Positions 45,382-56,875 are shown, numbered from the stretch's first letter. The stretch is 64,000 bases of DNA from Rhodobacteraceae bacterium UBA6796 (GCA_002452815.1 DKFM01000008.1:62001-126000); one strand, 5' to 3'. A program made the numbers and translations. Notes: generated by a model from the sequence alone, not told the origin.

Positions 45382-46337
45382 CCGTGTTCTTGTGTGCTGT
45401 TCCGATTGTCGCCTCGCTGTTTTCGGCCTGTGCCGCGCCCGCGCCGCTGGCCACCGGCTATGTCGAGGGGGACTATGTGCTGATCGCGCCGGTCGCGGTG
45501 GCCCAGATCGAGGGCCTGTCGGTGGCGCGTGGCGACCGTTTCACCAAGGATCAGGTGCTGGCCCGGCTGGAGCATCGCGATGCCGAAATCGCCCGCGCGC
45601 AGGCCGAGGCTGCCGTGGCCGTGGCGCAGGGAGAGCTGGACAACCTGCGGGAAGGCAAGCGCCCCGAGGAGATCCTGGTGATCGAGGCGGCGCTGACCTC
45701 GGCCAAGGCGCAGGCGGCGGAATATGAACGCCAGCTTGCGCGGCTGGAAACCCTGACCGCGCGCGGGGCCGCGACCGAGGCGCAGCGCGAGGATGCGCAA
45801 ACCGCGGTATCGGTCGCGCGTGCCAAGGTCGCCGAAACCGAGGCCAATCTGGCGGTGGCGCGTCTGCCCGCCCGCGCGCAGCAGATCGCGGCGGCAGAGG
45901 CCGCGCTGCGCTCGGGTCAGGCGGGGCTCGATCAGGCGATCTGGGCGCTGAACGAACGCACGTTGACCGCGCCCGCCGATGGCATCGTGTCGGACGTGAT
46001 CCGACAGCCGGGCGAAATTGCCGGGCCTTCGGCGCCGGTGCTGTCGATCCTGCCCGATCATGCGGTCAAGCTGCGGCTTTACATCCCCGAAGCCCGGTTG
46101 GCCGAGCTGACGGTGGGGGACGAGCTTGCGGTGCGCTGCGACAGTTGCGCGCCGGGGCTGCGCGCGCAGGTCACCTATATCGCGGATGGTCCCGAGTTCA
46201 CCCCGCCAGTGATCTATTCGCTGCAGAACCGCCAGAAGCTGGTCTATCTGGTCGAGGCGCAGCCCGTGGGCGACAGTGCGCTGAAGCCCGGGCAGATCGT
46301 CGATGTGGATTTTGCGGGCGCGGGCAATGGCCGCTGA
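45378..46337 (+). CDS. HlyD-family periplasmic adaptor (YbhG-like)
   Basis: Membrane-fusion protein (319 residues). The N-terminus MTVFLCAVPIVASLFSAC looks like a lipoprotein signal with Cys near 18. Biotinyl-lipoyl halves flank a long coiled coil about 60-180 rich in Ala/Glu/Arg. GTG 45378 overlaps the regulator stop; a second GTG two codons later is possible. Works with the ABC ATPase and permease that follow. Confidence 0.85.
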   Translation: MTVFLCAVPIVASLFSACAAPAPLATGYVEGDYVLIAPVAVAQIEGLSVARGDRFTKDQVLARLEHRDAEIARAQAEAAVAVAQGELDNLREGKRPEEILVIEAALTSAKAQAAEYERQLARLETLTARGAATEAQREDAQTAVSVARAKVAETEANLAVARLPARAQQIAAAEAALRSGQAGLDQAIWALNERTLTAPADGIVSDVIRQPGEIAGPSAPVLSILPDHAVKLRLYIPEARLAELTVGDELAVRCDSCAPGLRAQVTYIADGPEFTPPVIYSLQNRQKLVYLVEAQPVGDSALKPGQIVDVDFAGAGNGR

Positions 46338-47247
46338 ACCCGCGATCATCGTCACCGATCTGGTCAAGCGGTTCGGCACCCGCACCGTGGTCGATCACGT
46401 CTCGCTGTCGGTCGCACAGGGTGAAATCGTGGGCTTTCTGGGGCCGAACGGATCGGGCAAGACCACGACGATCCGCATGATGTGCGGGCTGCTGACGCCC
46501 GATGGGGGCGAAGGCCGGGTTCTGGGCCATGACATCCGTCACGAGGGTCGCGCCATCAAACGCGAAGTCGGCTACATGACCCAGAAATTCAGCTTCTACG
46601 AGGATCTGACGATCGAAGAGAACCTGAATTTCGTGGCCGGCATCTACGGGCTGGGGCGGCGCGAGGTGGCCGACACGCTGGCCGATCTGGGGCTGACCTC
46701 GCGCAAGGCGCAGCTGGCCGGGGCGCTGTCGGGCGGCTGGAAGCAGCGGCTGGCGCTGGCGGCCTGCATCATGCACCGCCCGCAGCTGTTGATGCTGGAT
46801 GAACCGACCGCCGGCGTCGACCCCAAGGCCCGGCGCGAATTCTGGGATGAAATTCACCAGCGCGCGGCGGATGGTCTGACCGTGCTCGTCTCGACCCATT
46901 ACATGGACGAGGCCGAGCGCTGCCACCGGATCAATTACATCTCTTATGGCAAGCTGATTACCCATGGCACCGTGCCCGAGGTGGTGCGGGCCGCAGGCCT
47001 GACCACCGTCATCCTGCAAGGCCCGCGTATCGCGCAGGCGCAACGGATGTTGCACGGTATGCCGGGCGTCGATCAGGTTGCGCCCTATGGCATGGATCTG
47101 CATGTGATCGGCGCCGACGGACCCGCGCTGCGCTATTCTGCGGCCGAGGTGGCAAAGGCCACGCAAAGCCGGATGCACGACGCCGAAACCAGTCTGGAAG
47201 ACGTGTTCATCCAGCTGATGGGCGCCTCAACGGATAACATGTCATGA
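46327..47247 (+). CDS. ABC exporter ATPase (YbhF-like)
   Basis: Single nucleotide-binding domain of 306 residues: Walker A GPNGSGKTT 39-47, signature LSGGWKQ 134-140, Walker B LLMLDEP 154-160. ABC-2 type drug or lipid exporter family. E. coli YbhF has two fused domains, so this version would work as a homodimer. It overlaps the HlyD gene by 11 bp and the permease by ATGA. Confidence 0.9.
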   Translation: MAAEPAIIVTDLVKRFGTRTVVDHVSLSVAQGEIVGFLGPNGSGKTTTIRMMCGLLTPDGGEGRVLGHDIRHEGRAIKREVGYMTQKFSFYEDLTIEENLNFVAGIYGLGRREVADTLADLGLTSRKAQLAGALSGGWKQRLALAACIMHRPQLLMLDEPTAGVDPKARREFWDEIHQRAADGLTVLVSTHYMDEAERCHRINYISYGKLITHGTVPEVVRAAGLTTVILQGPRIAQAQRMLHGMPGVDQVAPYGMDLHVIGADGPALRYSAAEVAKATQSRMHDAETSLEDVFIQLMGASTDNMS

Positions 47248-48380
47248 ACCGTATTCTGTCACTGCGCCGCCTGTTCACCATCATCCGCAAGGAATCCATC
47301 CAGATGCGGCGCGACCGTATCACATTCGCGATGATGCTGGGCGTGCCGATGATGCAGCTGATGCTGTTCGGTTTCGCGATCAACAACGACCCGAAGGGCC
47401 TGCCCGCGGCGCTGGTCACGCCGACGCAGGATCGCTTCAGCCGGGCGATGGTTTCGGCGCTGGAGCTGACCGGCTATTACCGGTTCACCCACCCCGATGC
47501 GACCGCGGCCGAGGCCGAAGCGCTGATCGCGGCGGGGGATGTGAGTTTTGTCGTGACCGTGCCCGCCGATTTCGGGCGTCGGGTCGAACGCGGCGATCAT
47601 CCGCAGATCCTGATCGAGGCGGACGCGACCGATCCGGCCGTGGCCTCGGGCGCGATCAACACGCTCAGCACGGTGGCGGCCGATGCGCTGCTGCGCGAAT
47701 CCGGCACCGAGGCCGAAGCCGCCCTGGCCGAGGCCAGCCGCCTGAATGTCGTCGTGCATCGCCGCTACAACCCCGAAGGCGTGACGCAATACAATATCGT
47801 GCCCGGGCTTCTGGGGGTGATCTTGCAGATGACGATGACGATGATGACGGCAATGGCCCTGACGCGTGAAAACGAACGTGGCACGATGGAAAACCTGCTG
47901 TCGATGCCGGTCACCCCGATCGAGATCATGCTGGGCAAGGTCTTGCCGTTCTTCGTGGTCGGCGCGGTGCAGGTCAGCGTGGTGTTGATTGCGGCGCGGG
48001 TGATCTTTGGCGTGCCCTTCGTGGGCGGGCTGCCGCTGCTGCTGGCGGGGGTTTTCATCTATGTGATGGCGCTGGTCATTCTGGGCTATGTGTTTTCCAC
48101 CGCCGCGCGCACGCAGATGCAGGCGATGCAGCTGACGTTCTTTTATTTCCTGCCCTCGATCCTGCTGTCGGGCTTCATGTTTCCGTTTCGAGGCATGCCG
48201 CAATGGGCGCAATATATCGGTGAGATCCTGCCGCTGACGCATTTCCTGCGGCTGATCCGGGCGGTCATGCTGAAGGGCGCCGACCTGCAGGCGGTGGCGC
48301 AGCCAATGGCCGCGCTGGCCGGTTTTGTCGTGGTTTTTTCGGTGCTTGCGCTCAGCCGGTTCCGCCAGACGCTGGATTAA
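47244..48380 (+). CDS. ABC-2 type exporter permease (YbhS/YbhR-like)
   Basis: Membrane subunit (378 residues) with one N-terminal helix (about 25-48), a large periplasmic domain (about 50-175) and five C-terminal helices. Only one permease gene is present where E. coli has ybhS and ybhR, so a homodimer is likely. Substrate unknown; relatives export cationic drugs or detergents. Stop overlaps convergently with uspA by 4 bp. Confidence 0.88.
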   Translation: MNRILSLRRLFTIIRKESIQMRRDRITFAMMLGVPMMQLMLFGFAINNDPKGLPAALVTPTQDRFSRAMVSALELTGYYRFTHPDATAAEAEALIAAGDVSFVVTVPADFGRRVERGDHPQILIEADATDPAVASGAINTLSTVAADALLRESGTEAEAALAEASRLNVVVHRRYNPEGVTQYNIVPGLLGVILQMTMTMMTAMALTRENERGTMENLLSMPVTPIEIMLGKVLPFFVVGAVQVSVVLIAARVIFGVPFVGGLPLLLAGVFIYVMALVILGYVFSTAARTQMQAMQLTFFYFLPSILLSGFMFPFRGMPQWAQYIGEILPLTHFLRLIRAVMLKGADLQAVAQPMAALAGFVVVFSVLALSRFRQTLD

Positions 48381-49231
48381 CGCATCAGCAGGATCGGCAC
48401 CTTGCACGAACGCACCATCGCCGTGGTGGTCGATCCGATGATCAGGCTGCGGATGCGCGAATGGCCATAGGCGCCCATGACCACCATGTCATAGCCGGCC
48501 TCTTCCACCAGCTTGCCCAGGGCGGTTTCCGGCTGGCCGGGGGCGATGGCGGTTTGGGCCACAATTCCCGCCGCGCGCAGCAGCGACGCCGCATCGGCCA
48601 GCCCCTTTTCGGTGGCGGGATTCTTGGTGCCCACCGCCACGACCGAGATTTCCAGATCGGCGAACAGGGGCGAGCGGGCGATGTAATCCACCGCCTTCAT
48701 CGCCGATGTGCCGCCGTCATAGGCGATCAGCACCTTCTTGATCGGGTTGAAGGCCCGCGCGGCGACCAGAATCGGGCGATGCGCCGCGCGCACGATGCGC
48801 TCCAGATTCGAGCCAAGGTGCCCAATGGCGAAATCTGCCGCTTCGCCCCGCTTGCCGATCAGGATCAGCTCGGCCTCGGCCTCTCGCTCGCCCAGGGTTT
48901 CGATCAGATCGCCGTGGCGCAGGTGCGTTGTGACCTCGGTCACGCCCGCTGCGGTCAGCAGCGCCTGCGCATCGTCCAGGATCGCCCGGCCGCGATGGGC
49001 CACCAGCTTGGCGCGCTGTTCATCCAGCGCGGCCAGTTCCGCCATCAACGCGGTGCGCGCCCCCAGCTTGATCGAGCCCGAAAGATCGGGCTGTTCCACC
49101 GCTTCACGACGGCCCAGAACATGCAGCAGATCGACCGGCACGCCCAGCCGTTTCGCCGCCCAGGCGGCATGTTCGCATACGCTGGCCGAATAGATCGAAC
49201 CGTCGACGAAGGCGATGATCTTGGTGCTCAT
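48377..49231 (-). CDS. Tandem universal stress protein (two UspA domains)
   Basis: A 284-residue cytoplasmic protein with two Usp folds (about 1-145 and 150-284). The second has a good ATP-binding signature, GAYGHSRIRSLIIGSTT (about 253-269); the first is degenerate (GKRGEAADFAIGHLGSN). Ten bp after the SulP transporter stop, probably co-transcribed; Usp proteins often accompany SulP permeases. Confidence 0.88.
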   Translation of the reverse strand: MSTKIIAFVDGSIYSASVCEHAAWAAKRLGVPVDLLHVLGRREAVEQPDLSGSIKLGARTALMAELAALDEQRAKLVAHRGRAILDDAQALLTAAGVTEVTTHLRHGDLIETLGEREAEAELILIGKRGEAADFAIGHLGSNLERIVRAAHRPILVAARAFNPIKKVLIAYDGGTSAMKAVDYIARSPLFADLEISVVAVGTKNPATEKGLADAASLLRAAGIVAQTAIAPGQPETALGKLVEEAGYDMVVMGAYGHSRIRSLIIGSTTTAMVRSCKVPILLMR

Positions 49232-49241
49232 GTCCGTCCTC

Positions 49242-50735
49242 TCAATGCGCCATCAGCTTGTCGGCGGCGCCGGGTTTGTCGTGTATCGCTAGCTTGTCCA
49301 CCAGCGTTTCGGAAGCCTCATTCAGCCCGACAACCGCGACTTCGGCGCCATCGCGCCGGAATTTCAACACCGCCATGTCCAGCGCCGCAATCGAGGAAAT
49401 GTCCCAGATATGCGCGCGGCTGACGTCGATCGTCACGCGCTCCAGCGCCTCGCGGAAATCGAAGGCGCGCATGAACGCCTCGACCGAGGCGTAAAACAGC
49501 TGGCCTTCGATGAAATAGGTGCGCGCGCGGCCATCTTGCGACAGTTCCGAAGTCACGCGGAACAGCTGCGCGATCTTGGCGGCAAAGAAGATGCCCGACA
49601 GCAGAACGCCCACCAGAACCCCGATGCCAAGGTTATGCGTCCAGACCACGGTGACCACCGTCGCGATCATCACCACCGAGGAAGATTTGGGATGGTTGCG
49701 CAGATCGCGGATCGAGGACCACGAAAACGTGCCGATCGAGACCATGATCATGATCGCCACCAGCGCGGGCATCGGGATCTGGCTGACCCAGTCGCCCAGC
49801 ATCACGCAAAACACCAGCAGCATCACCCCCGCGGTGAAGGTCGACAACCGCCCGCGCCCGCCCGATTTCACGTTGATCATCGACTGCCCGATCATCGCGC
49901 AGCCCGCCATGCCGCCGATGAAGCCGGTGGCGGTATTGGCCAGGCCCTGACCGATGCATTCCTGATTGCGGTCAGACGGCGTGTCGGTCAGCTCGTCCAC
50001 CAGGTTCTGCGTCATCAGGCTTTCCAGCAGGCCGACCACCGCCACCGCCACCGAATAGGGAAAGATGATCCGCAGCGTTTCAAGGTTCAGCGGCACATCG
50101 GGCAGCAGGAACACCGGCAGCGTATCGGGCAGCGCGCCCATATCGCCCACCGTGCGCACATCCCAGCCGAAGGCAATGCTCGCCGCTGTCAGCACGATGA
50201 TCGTGACCAGCGGCGAGGGGATCGCGCGGGTGAGCCGCGGGAACAGATAGATGATGGCCAGCGCCGCGGCGACCAGCGGATAGGTCAGGAAGGGCACGCG
50301 GCTCGGGTCCAGCTCGGGCAATTGCGCCATGAAGATCAGAATGGCCAGTGCGTTCACAAACCCCGTCATCACCGATTTCGAGACGTATTTCATCACGAAA
50401 CCCAGCCGCAGCAGCCCCGCGCCGATCTGCAGCAGCCCGGTCAGAACGGTCGCGGCCAGCAGGTATTGCAGCCCGTGGTCGCGCACCAGCGTGACCATCA
50501 GCACCGCCGTTGCCGCCGTTGCCGCCGAAATCATCCCCGGGCGCCCGCCGGTGATGGCGGTAATCACCGCGATCGAGAAACTGGCGTAAAGCCCCACTTT
50601 CGGGTCGACGCCCGCGATGATCGAAAAGGCGATCGCCTCGGGGATCAGCGCCAGCGCGACCACAAGACCCGAAAGCACATCGGCCCGGATGTTTGAGGTC
50701 CACTGGCGGCGGTAGCTGTCGAAGGAAATGCCCAA
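49242..50735 (-). CDS. SulP-family anion transporter with STAS domain
   Basis: A 497-residue inner-membrane transporter with about 12-14 hydrophobic segments and a cytoplasmic STAS domain from about 395. Early block [20 protein letters not shown] (31-50) is the SulP signature. Substrate could be sulfate, bicarbonate or dicarboxylate; not decidable by eye. The start is TTG with AAGGGG upstream and no better ATG, so start confidence is moderate. Confidence 0.88.
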   Translation of the reverse strand: MGISFDSYRRQWTSNIRADVLSGLVVALALIPEAIAFSIIAGVDPKVGLYASFSIAVITAITGGRPGMISAATAATAVLMVTLVRDHGLQYLLAATVLTGLLQIGAGLLRLGFVMKYVSKSVMTGFVNALAILIFMAQLPELDPSRVPFLTYPLVAAALAIIYLFPRLTRAIPSPLVTIIVLTAASIAFGWDVRTVGDMGALPDTLPVFLLPDVPLNLETLRIIFPYSVAVAVVGLLESLMTQNLVDELTDTPSDRNQECIGQGLANTATGFIGGMAGCAMIGQSMINVKSGGRGRLSTFTAGVMLLVFCVMLGDWVSQIPMPALVAIMIMVSIGTFSWSSIRDLRNHPKSSSVVMIATVVTVVWTHNLGIGVLVGVLLSGIFFAAKIAQLFRVTSELSQDGRARTYFIEGQLFYASVEAFMRAFDFREALERVTIDVSRAHIWDISSIAALDMAVLKFRRDGAEVAVVGLNEASETLVDKLAIHDKPGAADKLMAH

Positions 50736-50878
50736 GTCCTGCCCCTTGCCGTTCCGGGAGGGGCCGAAACGGTCTGCTTCATCGTTCCTGTCTGGATGTC
50801 CGGCCCGAATGGGAGGGGGCCGGTCTGTCGCAGGCCGGGATACAGGTTAAGGCGAAAAAAGCCAAGCCGCGAAAGGAA

Positions 50879-50900
50879 ACGGGCCGGTTTCCCGGCCCGT
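50879..50900 (-). terminator. Terminator after xylA
   Basis: Minus strand ACGGGCCGG (50900-50892), GAAA tetraloop, CCGGCCCGT (50887-50879): a perfect 9-bp stem followed by TTCCTTT. It lies 8 bp past the xylA stop and ends the xyl operon; the remaining gap to the SulP start (50736-50878) has no recognisable gene. Confidence 0.75.
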
Positions 50901-50907
50901 GCCGCGG

Positions 50908-52209
50908 TCAGACAAAGCGGTTCCACAGGTTTTCCAGCCGCTCTTGCCGCCCGGACCGGGGCTGCGGGTTGATGGCCTGGGCCCGGACCCGCGCCTCGAT
51001 GCTGGCCAGATCCGATTGCAGCATCGCGCGGTTTTCCGGGCGGTCCCAATCAGCGTAGCGCGCGGCGCGGTTGGCCTCCAGCGCGCCATCCTCTAGCAGT
51101 GCCGCCGCCGCTTTCAGCGCGCGTGCGCAGACATCCATCGCGCCGACATGGGCAAGGATCAGGTCTTCGGCATCCAGCGACTGGCGGCGCAGTTTCGCGT
51201 CGAAATTGGTACCGCCGGTCACGAACCCGCCACCGCGCAGGATCTCGTAATAGGCCCGCGCCATCTCGGGCACCGAATCCGGGAATTGATCAGTGTCCCA
51301 GCCGGACTGGTAATCGTTGCGGTTCATGTCGATCGAGCCAAAGATCCCCAGACTGTTGGCCAGCGCGATTTCGTGCTCGAAACTGTGGCCCGCCAGAATG
51401 GCATGGCCCTGCTCGATGTTCACCTTGACCTCGTTTTCCAGCCCGAAGCGGCGTAGGAAGCCATAGACCGTGGCCACGTCGAAATCATACTGGTGCTTGC
51501 TCGGTTCCTGCGGTTTCGGTTCGATCAGGATCGCCCCCTTGAAGCCGATCTTGTGCTTGTACTCGACCACCATCGACAGGAAACGGCCCATCTGTTCGGC
51601 CTCGCGCCCCAGATCGGTGTTGAGCAGGGTTTCATAGCCCTCGCGCCCGCCCCACAGCACATAGTTCTGCCCGCCCAGTTTCGCGGTCGCATCCATGCAG
51701 GTTTTTACCGTGGCCGCCGACCAGGCGAACACCTCGGGGTCGGGGTTGGTCGCGGCACCGGCCATGAAGCGGCGGTTGGAAAACAGGTTCGCGGTGCCCC
51801 ACAGCAGCCTGGTCTGCGATCCGGCCATCTTCTCGGCGATATACTCGACGATTTCTTCCAGATTGCGGGTGTTTTCGGCGAAATCGGCGCCCTCGGGGCG
51901 GATGTCGGCATCGTGGAAGCAGAAGAACGGCGCTTGCAGGATGTCGAACATCTCGAACGCCACATCGGCCTTCACCTTGGCCAGCGCCAGCGTGTCGCCA
52001 AACCACGGGCGTTCGAACGTCTGGCCGCCGAACGGGTCGCCGCCGGGCCAGGCGAAGCTGTGCCACCAGGCCACCGCGAAGCGCAGGTGATCGGCCATCC
52101 GCTTGCCCGCGACGATCTCGTCGGGGTTGTAGTGGCGGAAGGCAAACTCGTTGCTGCTGTCCGGCCCCTCGTAGCGGATCTGGGGGATGCCTTTGAAAAA
52201 TTCGGTCAT
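50908..52209 (-). CDS. xylA: Xylose isomerase
   Basis: Converts D-xylose to D-xylulose (433 residues, the class II length). [13 protein letters not shown] near 49-61, [12 protein letters not shown] near 96-107 and [17 protein letters not shown] near 228-244 carry the catalytic His and metal ligands. ATG 52209 overlaps the xylB stop. The longer frame upstream is antisense or in xylB. Confidence 0.97.
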   Translation of the reverse strand: MTEFFKGIPQIRYEGPDSSNEFAFRHYNPDEIVAGKRMADHLRFAVAWWHSFAWPGGDPFGGQTFERPWFGDTLALAKVKADVAFEMFDILQAPFFCFHDADIRPEGADFAENTRNLEEIVEYIAEKMAGSQTRLLWGTANLFSNRRFMAGAATNPDPEVFAWSAATVKTCMDATAKLGGQNYVLWGGREGYETLLNTDLGREAEQMGRFLSMVVEYKHKIGFKGAILIEPKPQEPSKHQYDFDVATVYGFLRRFGLENEVKVNIEQGHAILAGHSFEHEIALANSLGIFGSIDMNRNDYQSGWDTDQFPDSVPEMARAYYEILRGGGFVTGGTNFDAKLRRQSLDAEDLILAHVGAMDVCARALKAAAALLEDGALEANRAARYADWDRPENRAMLQSDLASIEARVRAQAINPQPRSGRQERLENLWNRFV

Positions 52210-53642
52210 GTCAGTCCTCGGATTGCGGCCTGCGCCGCGCGGTAGCGGGCATGGCCTTCGTCGAATGCCGATGACAGGGCTGAAACAGGCTCTATCACGG
52301 CGGAAATTGCGGGTTGTGCGGCGATTTCGGCACCTGCGCCGGTAGCGGCCATCAGGCCAAGGCGCGCCGCGCCAAAGGCCGCGCCGAAGTCGCCTGCGAC
52401 AGGCAGCTGCACCGGCGTGTCCAGGGCCGTGGCAATCGCTGCGCACCAATAGGGCGAACGCGACCCGCCCCCCACAGCCAGCAGGCTGTCGATCTGCGTG
52501 CCGGTCGCGGCCAGCGCATCGCGGCAATCGCGGATCGCGAAGGTGACCCCTTCCAGCACCGCACGGGTCGCGGCGATCCGATCGGTCGCGTGGTCCAGCC
52601 CGATGAAGGCGCCCCGGATCGCGGCATCGTTCAGCGGCGTGCGCTCGCCCCCCAGATAGGGCAGGAAGCGGGCCTTGCCGGGCGCCTGCAGGGACCCAAG
52701 CGCATCGGTCAGATCGGCGGCCTCGGTGCCGCTGAGCCGCGCAAACCAGTTCAGCGCGTCGGTCGCGGCCAGCACCACCCCCATCTGGTGCCAGGTGCCG
52801 GGCAGCGCGTGGCAGAAGGTGTGCACGGCACTCGCCGGGGCGGGGCGGTAGCCGTCATTCGCCGCAAACAGCACGCCAGAGGTGCCAAGGCTGACAAAAC
52901 CCTGCCCGGCACGCACCACACCAACCCCGATCCCCGAGGCGGCATTGTCACCCCCACCCCCAGCCACCGCAACGCCCCGGGGAATGCCGAAGCGGTCCGC
53001 CAGTTCGGGGCGCAGCAGGCCCGATACCGCGGACCCTTCGACCAGCCGCGGCATCTGATCGTGGCGCATCCCGCTGGCTGTCAGCAGCGCGTTGGACCAG
53101 TCGCGCGCGCCGCTGTTGAACCAGCCGGTGCCCGCGGCATCGGACATGTCGGCCACATGTTCGCCCGTCAGCCAGAGCCGCAGGTAATCCTTGGGCAGCA
53201 GAACCTTCGCCACCCGCGCGAAAATCGCCGGTTCATGCCGCGCGACCCAGACCAGCTTCGGTGCGGTGAAGCCCGCAAACACAATGTTGCCGGAAATCGC
53301 GCGAAACAGCGGGTCGGCATCCAGCGCGGCGGCCTCAGCATGGGCACGGGTGTCGTTCCACAGGATGCAGGGGCGCAGCACGTCATCGGCCGCGTCCAGT
53401 AGGGTCGCACCGTGCATCTGCCCCGACAGACCGATGCCGCGCAACTGCCCAAGCCCATGTTTGGCCAACTGCCCCAGCACCCGCTCGGCCGCACCGATCC
53501 AGTCGGCGGGCGCCTGTTCGGACCAGCCGTCCTGCGGGCGACTGACGGTCAGGGGCGCGCTGGCCTCGGCCAGCACCTGCTGCGCGTCGTCGATCAGGAT
53601 GCCCTTCAGCCCCGATGTGCCCAGATCGAGCCCCAGATACAT
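52206..53642 (-). CDS. xylB: Xylulokinase
   Basis: Phosphorylates D-xylulose (478 residues, FGGY family). ATP-site [10 protein letters not shown] at 5-14, [11 protein letters not shown] near 74-84, and [14 protein letters not shown] near 407-420. Start ATG 53642 shares one base with the xylG stop. A palindrome copy is at 52282-52298. Confidence 0.95.
   Translation of the reverse strand: MYLGLDLGTSGLKGILIDDAQQVLAEASAPLTVSRPQDGWSEQAPADWIGAAERVLGQLAKHGLGQLRGIGLSGQMHGATLLDAADDVLRPCILWNDTRAHAEAAALDADPLFRAISGNIVFAGFTAPKLVWVARHEPAIFARVAKVLLPKDYLRLWLTGEHVADMSDAAGTGWFNSGARDWSNALLTASGMRHDQMPRLVEGSAVSGLLRPELADRFGIPRGVAVAGGGGDNAASGIGVGVVRAGQGFVSLGTSGVLFAANDGYRPAPASAVHTFCHALPGTWHQMGVVLAATDALNWFARLSGTEAADLTDALGSLQAPGKARFLPYLGGERTPLNDAAIRGAFIGLDHATDRIAATRAVLEGVTFAIRDCRDALAATGTQIDSLLAVGGGSRSPYWCAAIATALDTPVQLPVAGDFGAAFGAARLGLMAATGAGAEIAAQPAISAVIEPVSALSSAFDEGHARYRAAQAAIRGLT
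52282..52298. repeat. Dispersed palindrome copy (xylB)
   Basis: Plus strand GAAACAGGCTCTATCAC; reverse complement GTGATAGAGCCTGTTTC matches 13 of 16 positions. Confidence 0.55.
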
Positions 53643-54403
53643 CAGCAGGCCACCCCTTCGGGTTTCTTGCCCAGAATGATCATGCCGAGGATATCCTCGT
53701 CGGTGACCTCGTTCACATTCACCGTGCCGACCAGCTGGCCGTTCTTCATCACCGAGGCCCGGTCGCACAGTTTCATCACGTTGTGGATGTCATGCTCGAT
53801 CAGAAAGATCCCCAACCCCTGCGCCTTCAGTTCCTGAATCAATTCCGCGACCATCTGGGTTTCATGCGGGCCCAGCGCGGCGGTCGGTTCGTCCATGATC
53901 AGGATGCGCGCGTTGAAATAGACTGCGCGCGCAATCGCCACCGATTGCCGCTGCCCGCCCGACAGCGCCTTCACGGGTTCCTTGAACTTGCGGAAATTGG
54001 GGTTCAGGCGGCCCATGATCTTGCGGGTCTCGGCCTCCATCCTTGCATCGTCGACCAGCCCCATCGGCGTGACCAGCTCGCGCCCCAGAAACAGGTTCGA
54101 GGCGGCATCGAGGTTATCGGCCAGCGCCAGCGTCTGATAGATCGTCTCGATGTTCTGGGCGCGTGCGTCGCGGGGATTGCGGATCTCGACACGCTGCCCG
54201 TTGATGAGGATTTCGCCCGAATCCTTCTGATAGGCGCCCGACAGGCATTTTATCAGGGTCGATTTGCCCGCGCCGTTATGGCCCAACAGGCCCACCACCT
54301 CGCCGGGGTGCAGGTCGATGCTGACATGATCGACAGCCTTCACCCCGCCAAACGCAATGGAGATGTCGCGCAATTCGACCAGAGGCGTGCCACGGTTGCT
54401 CAT
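53642..54403 (-). CDS. xylG: Xylose ABC transporter ATPase (single-domain XylG-type)
   Basis: A 253-residue ATPase: Walker [10 protein letters not shown] 41-49, signature LSGGQ 147-151, Walker B ILIMDEP 167-173. E. coli XylG has two fused ATPase domains; this is a single-domain form seen in alphaproteobacteria. Coupled to xylH (ATGA) and xylB (TGATG). Confidence 0.92.
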   Translation of the reverse strand: MSNRGTPLVELRDISIAFGGVKAVDHVSIDLHPGEVVGLLGHNGAGKSTLIKCLSGAYQKDSGEILINGQRVEIRNPRDARAQNIETIYQTLALADNLDAASNLFLGRELVTPMGLVDDARMEAETRKIMGRLNPNFRKFKEPVKALSGGQRQSVAIARAVYFNARILIMDEPTAALGPHETQMVAELIQELKAQGLGIFLIEHDIHNVMKLCDRASVMKNGQLVGTVNVNEVTDEDILGMIILGKKPEGVAC

Positions 54404-55695
54404 AGTTTCTCTCCGGTGCGCTTGCGATATTGAATGTCGATCCAGACCGCGATGACGAGGACCGACCCGACGATGATGTTCTGGAACGGCGCGTCCACGC
54501 CCACCATCGCCATGCCCGATTGCAGGCTTTGCATGATGACCGCGCCCAGGATCGCGCCGTAGATCGTGCCGATCCCGCCCGCCAGCGCGGTGCCGCCGAT
54601 CACCGCCGCGGCGATCACGCGCAGCTCGTCCAGCGTGCCGATATCGTTGGCGTGGTTCGACAGGCGCGCCTGCGCGACCACCGCCGACAGCCCGCACAAA
54701 AACCCCATCAGGGCAAAGATCTTGACCGTCAGCATCCGCGTGTTGATGCCCGACAGTTCGGCCGCATCGGGGTTGCCCCCGGTGGCAAAGATATAGCGGC
54801 CCAGCCGGGTGCGGCGCGCCAGCACGGTCATGGCCACCGCGACGATCACCAGCAGCAGCACCGAAATCGGCATGCCATAGCTGGCAGAAAATCCGTCGGG
54901 CATCACCTCGCCGCGTTCGGCGAACATCCGTTTCAGCCGACCGACCGGCATTTCATAGGCGTTATAGATCGCCACCAGACCCATGATCGCGGCGACGGCG
55001 ACGCCCATCATGGTGACCTCGGCCCAGATCGGCTTGACCGGGAATTCGTGGCGGATCTTGGCGGCGCGCGCCTGCCAGATCGCCCAAAGCGCGGCAAGCG
55101 ACAGGATCACCCCCAGCGCCCAGGACAGGGTGGTGCCAAGCGTGCCCTCGATCCCGCCCAGCAGCAGGAAATGCGCGTCCAGCGGCCCCAGCGTCTGCCC
55201 GTCCGACAGATACCAGCCGAAGTTGCGCCAGATCAGCAGACCGCCCAGCGTGACGATGAAGGCCGGAATCCGCTGATAGCCGATCAGCCAGCCATTCAGC
55301 GCCCCGATCAGCGTGCCGGTCAGCAGACCGCCGACAATCGTGATCGGCGCAATCAGCGGGTGGCCGATGCCAAGGCCCAGGGCATGTGGCAGCAGTTGCA
55401 CCTGCAGCACCCCCATCACCGCCGAACTCATCGCCAGCACCGCGCCGACGGACAGGTCGATGTGCCGGGTGACGATGACGAACACCATGCCCGTGGCCAT
55501 GATCGCCACCGAAACGGTCTGGATCGACAGGTTGAAGATGTTGCGCGCGGTCAGAAACCGGCCATCGGTGATGACGTTGAACACCAGGCAGATCAGCACG
55601 AAGGCACCGATCATGCCCAGAAGCCGGGTGTCGAGTTCAAGGTTTTTCAGAAGCGAAGGCTTCTTCTGGCCGGACGGGGGGGCCGCATTGGTCAT
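54400..55695 (-). CDS. xylH: Xylose ABC transporter permease XylH
   Basis: Inner-membrane permease (431 residues, about 12 helices) of the ribose/xylose family (BPD_transp_2). [19 protein letters not shown] near 75-93 and [19 protein letters not shown] near 366-384 are conserved. Start ATG 55695; an in-frame TTG five codons upstream is less likely. Separated from xylF by a strong hairpin. Confidence 0.94.
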   Translation of the reverse strand: MTNAAPPSGQKKPSLLKNLELDTRLLGMIGAFVLICLVFNVITDGRFLTARNIFNLSIQTVSVAIMATGMVFVIVTRHIDLSVGAVLAMSSAVMGVLQVQLLPHALGLGIGHPLIAPITIVGGLLTGTLIGALNGWLIGYQRIPAFIVTLGGLLIWRNFGWYLSDGQTLGPLDAHFLLLGGIEGTLGTTLSWALGVILSLAALWAIWQARAAKIRHEFPVKPIWAEVTMMGVAVAAIMGLVAIYNAYEMPVGRLKRMFAERGEVMPDGFSASYGMPISVLLLVIVAVAMTVLARRTRLGRYIFATGGNPDAAELSGINTRMLTVKIFALMGFLCGLSAVVAQARLSNHANDIGTLDELRVIAAAVIGGTALAGGIGTIYGAILGAVIMQSLQSGMAMVGVDAPFQNIIVGSVLVIAVWIDIQYRKRTGEKL

Positions 55696-55737
55696 GGGAA
55701 TGTTCCGCAAACGGGGCCGCGAACGGCCGGGTGAAAA

Positions 55738-55758
55738 GGGGCGTCCGGCGGACGCCCC
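55738..55758 (-). terminator. Attenuator-like hairpin between xylF and xylH
   Basis: GGGGCGTCC, 3-nt loop, GGACGCCCC: a perfect 9-bp stem followed on the minus strand by TTTT. It lies 20 bp after the xylF stop within one operon. Such hairpins stabilise the binding-protein mRNA or partly terminate, giving more binding protein than permease. Confidence 0.7.
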
Positions 55759-55778
55759 GGTTCAGACGTGGGTCAGGC

Positions 55779-56798
55779 TCAGTTGCAGGGGGCGGGGCCG
55801 TTCGACACGCCCTGGCAAAGCGCCTCTTTGGTGATCCAGCCTGCATCCACCACCGCCGACAGGTTGTCTTTGGTGACCGGCATCGGTGCGAGGAACCTGG
55901 CAATCATCTTGGTGCCCGCGGGCGAGGTCCATTCCTGCGCGCCGTCGATTGCGGTCATTTCGGTGCCGCCGGCCATCGCCATGGCGATTTCCGCCGCAGC
56001 CTTGCCCAGCTCGCGCGAGTCTTTCCAGACCGATACGGTCTGGGTGCCCAGTGCGATCCGGTTCAGGCCGGCGTGGTCGCCATCCTGCCCTGAAACCGGC
56101 ACCACCATGCCCTGTGCGGACAGCGCGGCAACTGCCCCGCCCGCCGTGCCGTCGTTCGAGGCGACGACCGCATCGACCTTGTTGTCGTTCGCGGTCAGGA
56201 TCTGTTCCATGTTGCGCTGGGCGTTGGCAGGCAACCAGCCGTCGGTATAGGCCTCGCCCACGATCTTGATGTCGCCCGCGTCGATCGCGGCCTGCAGCAC
56301 CTCTTGCTGACCGCCACGCAGGAAGTCGGCGTTCGGATCGGTGGGCGAGCCCTTGATCATCACATAATTGCCCTTGGGCGCAGCGGCCAGAACGGCGCGC
56401 GCCTGCATCCGGCCGACCTCGATGTTGTCGAAGGTCAGATAGAAGGCGCGGGGGTCTTCGATCAGGCGGTCATAGGCGACGACCGGAATCCCCTCGTCTG
56501 CGGCGGCCTGCACGGCGGGGCCGATTGCGGCGGTGTCCTGCGCCAGCACGATCAGCGCGTCGACGCCCTGCGCCATCAGCGATTCGATGTCCGACAGCTG
56601 CTTGGCCGAGGACGACTGCGCATCGGCGGAAATGTATTTCGCCCCTGCGGCCTCCAACGCGGCCTTGATCGCGCCCTCGTCGGTCTTCCAGCGCTCCTCC
56701 TGAAAGTTCGACCACGACACGCCAACGGTCATCTCGGCATAGGCCGAAGTGGCAAGGCCCGCCGTCAGCGCGACGGCGGCCAATAGGGTCTTGTGCAT
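55779..56798 (-). CDS. xylF: D-xylose periplasmic binding protein XylF
   Basis: Sugar-binding protein (339 residues) of the ribose/xylose type I family. Signal peptide 1-21 with cleavage after [19 protein letters not shown] near 108-123 and [14 protein letters not shown] near 195-208 match XylF. GGAGGAATGAA gives a strong ribosome-binding site. First gene of the xyl operon. Confidence 0.95.
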   Translation of the reverse strand: MHKTLLAAVALTAGLATSAYAEMTVGVSWSNFQEERWKTDEGAIKAALEAAGAKYISADAQSSSAKQLSDIESLMAQGVDALIVLAQDTAAIGPAVQAAADEGIPVVAYDRLIEDPRAFYLTFDNIEVGRMQARAVLAAAPKGNYVMIKGSPTDPNADFLRGGQQEVLQAAIDAGDIKIVGEAYTDGWLPANAQRNMEQILTANDNKVDAVVASNDGTAGGAVAALSAQGMVVPVSGQDGDHAGLNRIALGTQTVSVWKDSRELGKAAAEIAMAMAGGTEMTAIDGAQEWTSPAGTKMIARFLAPMPVTKDNLSAVVDAGWITKEALCQGVSNGPAPCN

Positions 56799-56875
56799 TT
56801 CATTCCTCCCGTTTTTCGGCCAGCCGGCCTGTTCCGACGGATTCGTCGGGATGCGGGAAGGCTGAATAAAATAAA

